A stretch of DNA of 64,000 nucleotides from positions 1,178,001-1,242,000 of the forward strand of contig NZ_CP019511.1 of assembly GCF_002002925.1 (NCBI RefSeq). The letters are read 5' to 3'. A program made the position numbers and the translations under genes. A model generated the notes under the pieces. The model had not been told where the DNA came from, ran no database searches, and saw only the letters and a list, made by a program, of their open reading frames with translations. This document shows, piece after piece, positions 51,885 to 61,600 of the stretch. The DNA is from Sphingomonas sp. LM7 (GTDB taxonomy: Bacteria > Pseudomonadota > Alphaproteobacteria > Sphingomonadales > Sphingomonadaceae). Position 1 is the stretch's first letter; each line of letters starts with the position of its first letter.

Positions 51885-52400
51885 TCAGCTCTTGGGCTTT
51901 TCTTCGGGAATTTCCTGCTTGAAGAATTCGCCGAGCTCGCTGAGCTGCGAATTCCACCATTCGATCACATCGGCGAAATTCGCAGCGTTGAGCCCGCCGA
52001 TCGTGGCGAGGTCATAGGCTACGGCGAATTGCCCGTCGTCGCGGGCATAGGCCTGGAGGAAGCGCTTCTGCCGGTTCCACTTGTTGGCCAGCTCGGGCGT
52101 GTTCTCCGGCGCCTTTTCGAACAGCACTTCGAAGCGCAGCGAGTCGCAATTTTTATGGTCCGCACAACCATAGAAATAGACGTCGAAATGATAAGAGGAT
52201 TCGTCGCTCTCGATCATCGGATCGCCGTCGCCGTCCTTGGTCAGCTTGGGTTCGAGCCCGGCCTTCTCCATCGCAGCCATCACGGTCCCGGGCTTGCTGG
52301 CGCAGATCAGACCGGCGCTGCACGGCGTCTTGTCCTCGGCGACGGCGGGCGCAGACAGGCAGAGCGCGGCAAGGCCGGCGGCGAACGGAAACAGGCGCAT
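51885..52400 (-). CDS. Secreted YbjN-domain protein
   Basis: The ATG at 52400 gives 171 residues with a signal peptide (MRLFPFAAGLAALCLSAPAVA). The YbjN domain follows: MAAMEKAGLEPKLTKDGDGDPMIES, FDVYFYGCADHKNCDSLRFEV and WNRQKRFLQAYARDDGQFAVAYDL. YbjN proteins resemble type III secretion chaperones in fold; exported versions are widespread in alphaproteobacteria without a known role. Two cysteines (GCADHKNCD) may form a disulphide. Confidence 0.88.
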   Translation of the reverse strand: MRLFPFAAGLAALCLSAPAVAEDKTPCSAGLICASKPGTVMAAMEKAGLEPKLTKDGDGDPMIESDESSYHFDVYFYGCADHKNCDSLRFEVLFEKAPENTPELANKWNRQKRFLQAYARDDGQFAVAYDLATIGGLNAANFADVIEWWNSQLSELGEFFKQEIPEEKPKS

Positions 52401-52459
52401 CGATTTCCCCCTTGGTGACGCGGCGACCCCTAGCAGCCGGCTCGCTTCGCGCAATCGGG

Positions 52460-52804
52460 CTATTCGGGCTCGTTGACGAAAACGCCGAGGACATTGCCGC
52501 CAGGATCGCGGAAATGGAAACGGCGCCCACCGGGAAAGCCGAAGATCGGCACGACGACTTCGCCGCCCGCCGCGATGACATCGGCGAGCGCGGCTTCGAG
52601 ATCCTCGACTTCGACCAGCGGCAGGATGGCGGGAATGGCGTCCTCCTCGCTGCTGCCGTTGAGCCCGAGCGCCACGTCTCCGCCGCTGCTCGCGGCATAG
52701 GCCGGGCCATAGTCGATGAAGCTCCAGCCGAACGCCTGCGCATAGAAATCGCGCACCCCCGCCACGGCCTTCACGGGCAATTCGACGTAATTAAGCTTGG
52801 CCAC
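52460..52804 (-). CDS. VOC-family (glyoxalase-like) protein
   Basis: This 114-residue single-module protein has NYVELPVKAVAGVRDFYAQAFGWSF, typical of the YaeR/PhnB-like VOC group, and ends HFRDPGGNVLGVFV, where the second metal Glu of true glyoxalases is replaced by Val/Phe. One module dimerises to form a site. No substrate can be named. It is divergent from the radical SAM gene. Confidence 0.88.
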   Translation of the reverse strand: MAKLNYVELPVKAVAGVRDFYAQAFGWSFIDYGPAYAASSGGDVALGLNGSSEEDAIPAILPLVEVEDLEAALADVIAAGGEVVVPIFGFPGGRRFHFRDPGGNVLGVFVNEPE

Positions 52805-52818
52805 CGATTCCTCCGTAT

Positions 52819-52833
52819 GTTCTTGCTATGTTC
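52819..52833 (+). promoter_or_regulatory. LexA (SOS) box upstream of the radical SAM gene
   Basis: GTTCTTGCTATGTTC is an exact GTTC-N7-GTTC site in the 53-base gap between the divergent VOC and radical SAM genes. It ends 24 bases before the radical SAM ATG, where it would cover the promoter or transcription start of that gene. Confidence 0.7.
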
Positions 52834-52857
52834 TAGTGCCAGGCTTAGCCTCTGGCA

Positions 52858-53928
52858 ATGGCAAAGACTCGCGCCGTCCGGGGCGCCACGCATAATCGTG
52901 ACAGCACACGTTTCAACCTGCCGGAGCGCGAGGCGGATGGCGACTGGCTCGACGATCGCGAGGGCATCGACGGCGAGGCGGCGCCGTTGCGCACCACCGT
53001 GACGGTGGAGAAGCCCAAGACGATCCTGACGCGAAACAGTTCGCCCGACATAACTTTCGATCGTTCGGTGAACCCGTATCGCGGCTGCGAGCATGGCTGC
53101 ATCTATTGCTTCGCGCGGCCGAGCCATGCCTATCACGACCTGTCGCCCGGGCTGGACTTCGAGACGCGGCTGTTCGCCAAGCCCGACGCGCCGGTACTGC
53201 TGCGCGCGGCACTGGCGAAGCGCGGCTATATCTGCAAGCCGATAGCGTTCGGGACCAATACCGACCCCTATCAGCCGATCGAAGCCACCTGGCGGATCAC
53301 CCGCGGCTGCATTGAAGTGCTGGCGGAATGCAACCATCCGATCACGATCACCACCAAGTCCGACCGGGTGACGCGCGACATCGACCTGCTCGCGCCCATG
53401 GCCGCCAAGGGGCTGGCGGCAGTGATGCTGTCGGTCACTTCGCTTGATCCGAAGATCGCGATGACGGTGGAGCCGCGTGCGCCCTCCCCGGCCAAGCGGA
53501 TCGCGGCGATCCGCACGCTCACCGATGCGGGGATTCCGGTGTTCGTATCGATGGCGCCGGTGATCCCGGCGATCACCGACCATGAGATCGAACATATCCT
53601 GGAAAAGGCCGCCGCGGCGGGCGCACGCGGGGCGTTCTTCCTGCCCGTGCGGCTGCCGCACGAAGTGGCGCCGCTGTTCCGGGCATGGCTGGAGACGCAC
53701 TTCCCCGATCGCGCGGGCAAGGTGATGGCGACGATCCAGTCGATCCGCGGCGGCAAGGACAACGATCCCAATTTCCATACGCGGATGCGCGGGCAAGGAC
53801 CGTGGGCCGAACTGCTGCGCAAGCGCTTCCACATCGCGGCGAAGCGGTTCGAGCTGGACGGCGAGCGAATGCGGCTGCGGACCGATCTGTTCCGCGCGCC
53901 GCCTGGTCCGCAGGGCGAGCTGTTCTAG
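52858..53928 (+). CDS. PA0069-type radical SAM protein (spore photoproduct lyase-like)
   Basis: This 356-residue protein has the 4Fe-4S cysteines Cys77, Cys81 and Cys84 (CEHGCIYC) in NPYRGCEHGCIYCFARPSHAY. The radical SAM barrel follows, with TNTDPYQPIEATWRITRGCIEVL. It belongs to the COG1533 group with spore photoproduct lyase, which repairs UV lesions in DNA; the substrate of the PA0069 branch is not established. The LexA box just upstream fits a DNA-damage role. Confidence 0.9.
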   Translation: MAKTRAVRGATHNRDSTRFNLPEREADGDWLDDREGIDGEAAPLRTTVTVEKPKTILTRNSSPDITFDRSVNPYRGCEHGCIYCFARPSHAYHDLSPGLDFETRLFAKPDAPVLLRAALAKRGYICKPIAFGTNTDPYQPIEATWRITRGCIEVLAECNHPITITTKSDRVTRDIDLLAPMAAKGLAAVMLSVTSLDPKIAMTVEPRAPSPAKRIAAIRTLTDAGIPVFVSMAPVIPAITDHEIEHILEKAAAAGARGAFFLPVRLPHEVAPLFRAWLETHFPDRAGKVMATIQSIRGGKDNDPNFHTRMRGQGPWAELLRKRFHIAAKRFELDGERMRLRTDLFRAPPGPQGELF

Positions 53929-53993
53929 ATCCGCACCACAGGGTTGCTCCGCTGCGGCAAGGGCAATAGCCTCATACCGGGGAAAAGGGGGAA

Positions 53994-55580
53994 ATGATGA
54001 AGGCACTCTTGCGGGCCGGGCTCGCCGCTGCGGCGTTGCTGTCGCCATCGCTGGCGTCGGCGTCGTGGAACGTGGCGACGTCGAAGCATTTCGTCGTCTA
54101 TGCCGAGGGGAGCGAAAGCGCGGCGCGCGAGGCGGCGGTGCGCCTGGAGAAATTCCAGGTCGCGCTGCGCTATCTTTCCGGAGCGACTGCGCCCTCCAGC
54201 AGCGTCAAGGTAACTGTCTTCCTCGTCTCCGACCTCGCGGCGCTGGAGGCCACCCGGCCGTTCGGCGGCGGCGGGATCGCAGGCTATTACAATACCACCC
54301 TGCGCGGTCCCTTCACGATCATGTCGCGAAACAAGATCAAAGGTAGCCGGGGGTCGCGCGGCGAAGTCTTCGTGGCCGACATGGATCCGCAGCAGATCCT
54401 GTTCCACGAACTCACGCACCACTTCATGTATCAGTATTTCCCGGCGGCATATCCCACCTGGTATTCGGAAGGGTTCGCCGAATATCTGGGCGCGCTGGAA
54501 ATCGGATCGGGCGACACGGTGATCGTCGGGAACCGCGTGGAATCGCGCTATTCCTCGTTCGGGCGCAACGACTGGCTGCCGGTGCGGCAGCTGGTGGCGG
54601 CGCGCAACTATCGTGACGTCAAAGGGAGCACGCACCTGCTCTATGCCGAAGGCTGGCTGCTGGTGCATTATCTAAACCATGCCGGCGTCCGGCAGGGGCA
54701 GCTGAAGGCCTATCTCGACAAGGTCAACCAGGGCATGGCGTTCGGCCAGGCGGGGCAGCAGGCGTTCGGCGATCTCGACAAGCTGGACGGCGAGCTTCGG
54801 AGCTATTCGGGCAAATTCAAGCTCAACGCAGTTGCGCTGCCCTTCAAGAAGCTGGACGTAGGCTCGATCACCGCCCGCAAGGCGAACCGGGCGGAAGAGG
54901 ACATGCTGGTCCTCGAAATGAAGCTGTTCGCCGGCATTCCGGAGCGTGAGACCGACGCGTTTGCCGATCGGGTGACCGGGGCGGCGGCACGCCATTCCAC
55001 AAACCCTTATGCACTGCGCCTCGCGACTGAAGCGTTGCGGCTGGCCGGGCGGACCGACCGTGCGATCGAATTTGCGGATCGCTGGGTCGCGGCGGCGCCC
55101 ACGGATGGGCTGGCAGTCGCCGCGCGGGCCGAGCTGACCGTCGACCAGCTCGAGCGCGCGAAGGCCAAGGGCGCGGCAGAATGGACCGCGGTGCGCAAGC
55201 TCTATGCCGAGGCGGCCAAGCTGTCGCCCGACGAACCCTCTATCCTCTATCGATTCTATACGAGCTATCTCCGCGAAGGGCGGACGCCGCCGGAATCGGC
55301 GCAGAACGCGCTGTATCGGGCGTTCGAGCTGATGCCGCAGGAGGATGAACTGCGCGGACAGCTCGCCGCCGATTTCGAGATGCGCGACATGCTCGACGAA
55401 GCGATCGCGACCATCCGGCCCGCCGCCTTCGTCTCGATCGATCCCGTCGACCTGAGTGACGGCGAGAAGAAGGAGCGCGAGACCGACAAGCTGCGTTACA
55501 AGCTGGCGGGCACGACCGACGGCGAGACTGCGCGCGAGCGGCTCAACCGGCTCGAGGCGAAGAAGCGCAAATCCAAATAG
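53994..55580 (+). CDS. Exported gluzincin-like protein with TPR-like tail (DUF1570 type)
   Basis: This 528-residue protein has a signal peptide (MMKALLRAGLAAAALLSPSLASA). A metallopeptidase-like domain follows: HELTHHF at 138-144 supplies the HExxH zinc motif, and WYSEGFAEYLGALE at 157-170 the third ligand (GFAEY). The second half is helical and TPR-like (AGRTDRAIEFADRWVAAAPTDGLA, LSPDEPSILYRFYTSYLREG) and ends in a basic tail. The motif pattern suggests active zinc peptidase in the periplasm; the substrate is unknown. It is convergent with the giant adhesin gene. Confidence 0.83.
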   Translation: MMKALLRAGLAAAALLSPSLASASWNVATSKHFVVYAEGSESAAREAAVRLEKFQVALRYLSGATAPSSSVKVTVFLVSDLAALEATRPFGGGGIAGYYNTTLRGPFTIMSRNKIKGSRGSRGEVFVADMDPQQILFHELTHHFMYQYFPAAYPTWYSEGFAEYLGALEIGSGDTVIVGNRVESRYSSFGRNDWLPVRQLVAARNYRDVKGSTHLLYAEGWLLVHYLNHAGVRQGQLKAYLDKVNQGMAFGQAGQQAFGDLDKLDGELRSYSGKFKLNAVALPFKKLDVGSITARKANRAEEDMLVLEMKLFAGIPERETDAFADRVTGAAARHSTNPYALRLATEALRLAGRTDRAIEFADRWVAAAPTDGLAVAARAELTVDQLERAKAKGAAEWTAVRKLYAEAAKLSPDEPSILYRFYTSYLREGRTPPESAQNALYRAFELMPQEDELRGQLAADFEMRDMLDEAIATIRPAAFVSIDPVDLSDGEKKERETDKLRYKLAGTTDGETARERLNRLEAKKRKSK

Positions 55581-55596
55581 CGACGTATCGTGGCTC

Positions 55597-55627
55597 CGGT
55601 ACGCGGGAGACCTGCCCGCGTACCGGT
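55597..55627. terminator. Hairpin between convergent genes
   Basis: A perfect 12-bp stem (CCGGTACGCGGG at 55597-55608 with 55616-55627) closes a 7-base loop, lying between the stops of the gluzincin-like gene and the adhesin gene. No T-run follows on either side, so it is a bidirectional barrier rather than a classic terminator. Confidence 0.6.
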
Positions 55628-55633
55628 CGCCGA

Positions 55634-58600
55634 TCAGAGCGCGTAGCCCAACGGGTCGTCGCTTCCCAATGCCTCGCGTGCATAGACCTGCGCGCTGGCG
55701 AAGCTGCCCATGTCGTGGGTCATGCGCAGGATCCGCTCGCGCGTGGCAACGTCTTCGCTCAGCGCGCCGCTCGCTCCTGTAAGTGCCGGCGCTGCGTAGG
55801 GCAGGCCCGAGGTCTGCGGCGAATAATAGTCGCCCGCGATCTGCCGCTCGGCGAAGGCGGCGTTGCCCGACATCGCATCGCGCATCGATGCCAGCTGCGA
55901 CTGGGTGAGCGCAGCGGTGCCGCGGGGTGCTGCCGCAGGCGTGAAGGCGAAGGCGATTTCCGACGTGCCGCCGGTGGTGCCGTCCTTGCGGCGGAAGGCG
56001 CCGTTGGCGAGGACGATGTTGTCCCCTACCCCGGCGACGCCCGTGGTCGCCTTGTTGCCGAGGCCGATCGCCTCGATCCCTGCTGCTTCCAGCGATATCA
56101 TCTCGCCGGCGTCGGTGACGCCGTTGCCGTTCTTGTCGCGCCAGATCGAAAGTTCGGCGAAGCGCGCGTCCTTGGCATCCAGGATTCCGTCGCCATTGAC
56201 GTCGAAGGCGGCAAGGGCCTCGAAATCGGTCTTGGCATCGGGCGCTTCGGCGCGGAACGACAGTTCGGAGGCGTCGTTAACGCGGCCGTCGCGATTGCGG
56301 TCGATGACGAGGAACGCCTCGCCACTGCCGATCCAGCCGGTCCGATCGGCCGCGCCGTTACCGTCCATGTCGAACTTGGCCTTTGAGCGGCCGCTGCTCG
56401 CGGTCTTGATGCCCTTGCCGTCGAGATCGAGGACGATCCCGCTGAGCATGCCGATCGTCGCGCCCTTGAAGCGCATGATCGTCGCGAGTTCGAGGTCGCG
56501 GACGCTGGAGGCGCGCCCCTTGCGGGTGATCGTCATCGCGCCGCCGGCGAAGTTGATCCGATACTTGCCGCGCTTTTCCGAGAAGCTCTGCGCCGTGAAA
56601 CCGATATCGGGCAGTGCCGCGCGCGCGGCGGAGAAATAGGACAGCGCGACATCGGAGAATTTGCCGCTGGTGCCGTCGGTCTTCACGAAGCTGCCGGTGT
56701 TGACCACTGCCGCGCCGCCGATCGCCGCCTTGGTATCGACTGCGGTCCCTGCCAGCCCGATCGCGGAAATCCCCGCCGCGGCGAGCGTGCGCACTTCGCC
56801 GGCATCGACGCGGCCGTCGCCATCGGCATCCTGCCAGATCTTGAAGTCGGTGAAGCGCGCGTCGCCGACAGCGATCTTGCCGTTGCCGTCGCTGTCAAAG
56901 GCACGCAGGCCTTCGAGATCGGAGCGGGCGTCCTCGACATCGCCGACGAAGCTAAGCTCGCCTGCATCGCTCACCGTGCCGTTGCCGTCGCGGTCGATGA
57001 ACAGGAAGGCGTCGTCCTGGCCGATCCAGCTGGTGTCGTCGGCCAGGCCGTCGCCGTCCATGTCGAACGCCGCGTTGCTCGCTCCGGCCGACACCAGCTC
57101 GGTGCCGTCGCCGTCGAGATCGAGCACGATCGGCGAGGCGATCGACACGGTCTCGCCGTTGCGGAACGACAGCGTCTCGATGCCGATCAGCGTGTCGGTG
57201 CCTTCGTTGCCGTCCGCGGCGGACTGATCGGCGGCGGTGATGTAGAGATTGCCGAGGCCGGTGGTCAGCGAATAGGTTGAGCGCAGCCCGGCATAGAAGG
57301 CGGTATCGCGGCCATTGCCGCCCACCAGCACGTCGTTGCCCGCCTGTCCCCAGAGCTGGTCGTCGCCGTCGAGCCCGATCAGCCAGTCGTTTCCATCGCC
57401 ACCGGCAAGGCGATCGGCAAGGAAGCCGCCGGTGATCGTGTCGTTGCCGCCATTGCCCGCGATGGAATTGGCGCGGGTGATGTTGCCGAACAGCCAGTTC
57501 GCCTCGGCGCCGCCCTGGATCCAGCCGGCATAGGGATCGACCACCGCGATATTGACTTTGGTCTGCACGGTGCCGCCCTTGCCGTCCGACAAGGTGTACT
57601 GGATCTGGTCGCTGCCCTGATAGCCGACCGTGGGCGAATAGATGACGTTGCCGTTCTCCAGCCGCACCGCGCCGTGCGATGCGCCGGTAACCGCCGTGAT
57701 CGTCAGCGTATCGCCGTCCACGTCCCGGTCGTTTTCGAGCAGGCTGGAGCCGAGGATGGTGAGCGGATCGCCGCCCCGGACGACATAGACCCCGTCATTG
57801 CCGCCGACCGGCGCATCGTTGACGGCTGCGATCGTCAGCGTGACCGGGCGGCTCGCGCTGGTCTGGCCGTCGCTGGCGATCAGCTTGAGCGCCAGCGCGC
57901 CGTTGAAGTTCGCCGGCGGAGTGCCCGCGAGGCGGCCATTGGCGAAGGTCAGCCAGCTGGGCAGCGCCGATCCGTCGGAGCGCTTCATCGTGAAGGTCAG
58001 CGCCTGGCCGTCGACATCGACGAAGCCAGAGGTGTCGATCAGGATCGATAGCGCCTGGTCCTCGGTTCCGGCGAGCGCCAGCGTGGTGGTCGGGCCGGTC
58101 GGCGTATCGTTGACCGGCGTGACGGTCAGCCGGAAGACGTCGTTGGCATTGCCACCCTTGCCGTCATTGGCAGTGACCTGGATATCGACTGCGCCGTTGA
58201 AATTGGCCGGCGGACGCCCGGTGAAGCGGCGATTGGCGAAGCTCAGCCAGCTGGGCAAGGCGTCGCCATTGGCGAGCCTCGCGGTCAGTGTCAGCGCGTC
58301 GCCGTCGGGATCGGTGAAACTGCCTGCCGGAAGCGTGAAGTCGATCGCCGCGTCCTCCAATGTGCTGCGATCGGCGAGCGGCTGCGCGACCACGGGCGCG
58401 CGATTGACGTTGCTCGCGGTGATCGTGAGCACGAAATCGTCGAACACGCTTGCAGTGCCGTCGCTGGCGGTAACGCGCAGAGTCAACGCGGCGGCGCCGG
58501 CCGGCGGAGTGCCGGTGAAGCGGCCATTGGCGAAGCTCAGCCATGCCGGCAGTGCCGCGCCGCTGGCCAGCCTGGCGGTGAGCGCCAACGTCGGATTGTC

Positions 58601-61600
58601 GATATCGGTGAAGGTGCCCGCCGGGATCGTGAAGTCGATCGCCTGACTGTCCGGCACGGTCCGGTCCGCGATCGCCAGCGCCACCACCGGCGCGTCGTTC
58701 ACGGCGCTGACGGTGAGGCGGAAGACGTCCGCGACGGTGAGCGAACCGTCGCTCGCGGTGACCTCGATATCGAGCACGCCGGTGTAATTGGCGGGCGGCG
58801 TGCCGGTGAAGCGCGCACCGTTGAACCCGATCCAGCTGGGCAGCGGCTGTCCGCCGACCAGCCGCGCGGTGAGCGTCAGCGCATCGCTGTCGACATCGGT
58901 GAAGCTGTCGGTGGGCAGGAGGATGTTGAAGGCACTGTCCTCGGGCGTCGCCACATCGGCGAGCGCGCGGTTGATCACCGGTGCATCATTGCGGGCGAGG
59001 AAGCTCAGCCGGACCTGGTCGGTCACGCTGAGCGTACCGTCGCTCGCCGTGAAGGCGAGGTCGACCGCACCGTTGAAATTCGATGGCGGCGTGCCGGTCA
59101 GGCGCGAACCGTCGAAGTGGAGCCATGCGGGAAGCGGCTGGCCGTTCGCAAGCTTGAGCGCAACGGTGAGCGCATCGCCATCGGCGTCGCCGAAGGTGCC
59201 AGCGGGGATAGTGAAATCGACGGCGTCGTCCTCGCCATAGACGAGGTCGGCGATCGGGCGCAGCACCGCGGGCGCGTCGGCCGCCGGATCGATGACGAGG
59301 CGGAAGCGATCGACGGCACTCAGCGTGCCGTCGCTCGCGACCAGTTCGAGATCCAGCGTGCCGTTGAAGTCGGCTGGCGGGGTGCCGGTGAAGCGCGCGC
59401 CGTCGAACGCGAGCCATGCTGGCAGCCCGCCGCCGCTGGCGAGCCGCGCAGTGACGGTGAGCGCGTCGCCATCGGCATCGATGAACTGGCCTGCGGGCAG
59501 CGCGATGAGGATCGCGGCATCTTCGGCGACATGGCGATCGCCGACGGCATGGACGAGCACCGGCGCATCGTCGACCGGATCGACGATCAGCCGGAAGTCG
59601 GCGCTGGCGGTGAGCGAACCGTCACTGGCGACGACGCGAAGCAAGAGCGCGCCGGTGAAGTTCGCCGGGGGCGTTCCGGTGAAGCGGACGCCATCAAAGG
59701 TCAGCCATCCCGGGAGCGGCGTGCCGTCCGAACCGAGCGCGGAGAGCGTCAGCACGTCGCCGTCGAGGTCGGTGAAGAGATTGGCGGGCAGCGCGATATC
59801 GACGGCGCTGTCCTCGCCGACATGGCGATCGGCCAGGGTCAGCGTTGCGACCGGGGCGTCGTTCACCGGGGTGATCGTCAGCACGAACACGTCGCTGGCG
59901 GTCAGCTGGCCGTCGCTGGCGTTGACTTGGATCTCGATCGATCCATTGAAATTGGCGGGCGGCGTGCCGGTGAACCGGACCCCGTCAAAGGCGAGCCAGG
60001 TCGGCAGCGGTTCGCCATCGGCGCGGCGCGCACTGAGCGTAAGGGCGCTGTCGGCATCGGCGAAGACATTGGCGGGCAGTTCGATCACGATCGCCTGATC
60101 CTCGGCAAAGGCGATATCGGCGAGGGTGGCAAGGCGGACCGGGGCGTCGTTCACCGGATCGATCGTCAGGCGGAAGATGTCGCTCGCGCTCGCCTGGCCA
60201 TCGCTGGCGGTCACGACGATGTCTATTGCGCCATTATAGTCGGCGGGCGGCGTACCGGTGAAGCGCAGGCCGTCGAATGCGAGCCACGCGGGGAGCGCGC
60301 TGCCGTCGGCAAGCCGCGCGGTCCAGCTCAGCAGGTCGCCGTCGATATCGGTGAAGCTGCCGGCGGGGAGCGCGATGTCGAAAGGGGTATCTTCGCGACC
60401 GTGCACGTCGGCGAGCAGCTGTACCAGCGCGGGCGCGTCGTTCACTGCGCCGACGATCAGCGCGAAGCCGGTGGTCGCGGCGAGCGTGCCGTCGCTGGCG
60501 GTAACGGTCAGTGCGATGGTGCCGTTGAAGTTCGCCGGCGGCGTGCCGGTGAAGCGGCTGCCGTCGAAGCTGAGCCAGGCCGGCAGCGGCGTGCCGTCCG
60601 CGCGGGTCGCGGTGATCGCTAGGGTATCGCCATCGACATCGGCGAAAGTGCCCGCGGGGATGGCGAAGTCGATCGGCTGGTCTTCGGGGGTAGTGACGTC
60701 GCCGATCGGGGCGACGACGATCGGTGCGTCATTGACCGACGCGACTGACAAGATGAAGCGATCGGCGGCGGTCAGCGTGCCATCACTGGCGGTAATTTCG
60801 AGTTCGAGCGCGCCGTGGAAGTCGGCGGGCGGCGTGCCCGTGAAGCGGACACCATCGAACGTCAGCCATGACGGAAGCGAGGCGCCCGAGGCGAGGCGGG
60901 CCGAGAGCGTCAGCGCATCGCCGTCGACATCGGCGAACATTCCCGCAGGCAGCGCGATCGAGACCGCTTCGTCCTCGCGCAGCGCGACATCGGCCATCGG
61001 CACCAGCAGCACGGGCACGTCATTGGCCGGAGCGATAGTCAGGCGGAACTGGACGCTGGCATCGAGCGTGCCGTCACTCGCCACGACCGCGAGGTCGAGC
61101 GCGCCGTTGAAATCGACGGGCGGCGTGCCGGTGAAGCGCGTACCGTCGAAGCTGAGCCAGCCGGGCAGCGCCGCGCCCGAGGCGAGGCGGGCCGAAAGGC
61201 TGAGCGTGTCGCCATCGGCGTCGGCGAACAGGCCGGCGGGGAGCGCGATATCGACGAGGCTGTCTTCGCCGAAGCTGGCGTCGGCGATCGATCCCGTGGC
61301 GATCGGCGCATCGTTGACGCCGGTAATCGTCAGGCGGAAGCCCTGGGTGGCGGTGAATGCACTGTCGCTGGCCGAGACTTCGAGATCGAGCACGCCGGTA
61401 TAATCGATCGGTGGCTGGCCGAAGAACCGCAGGCCGTCGAAGGTGAGCCAGGCCGGCAGCGGATCGCCGCCCGCCAGCCGCGCAGTGCGAGTCAGCACAT
61501 CGCCATCGACATCGCTGAATGCCGCGGCTGGGATCAGGATATCGACCAGCGTGTCCTCGGCGACGATGACGTCGGCGAGCGGAGCGGCGGCGATCGGCGC

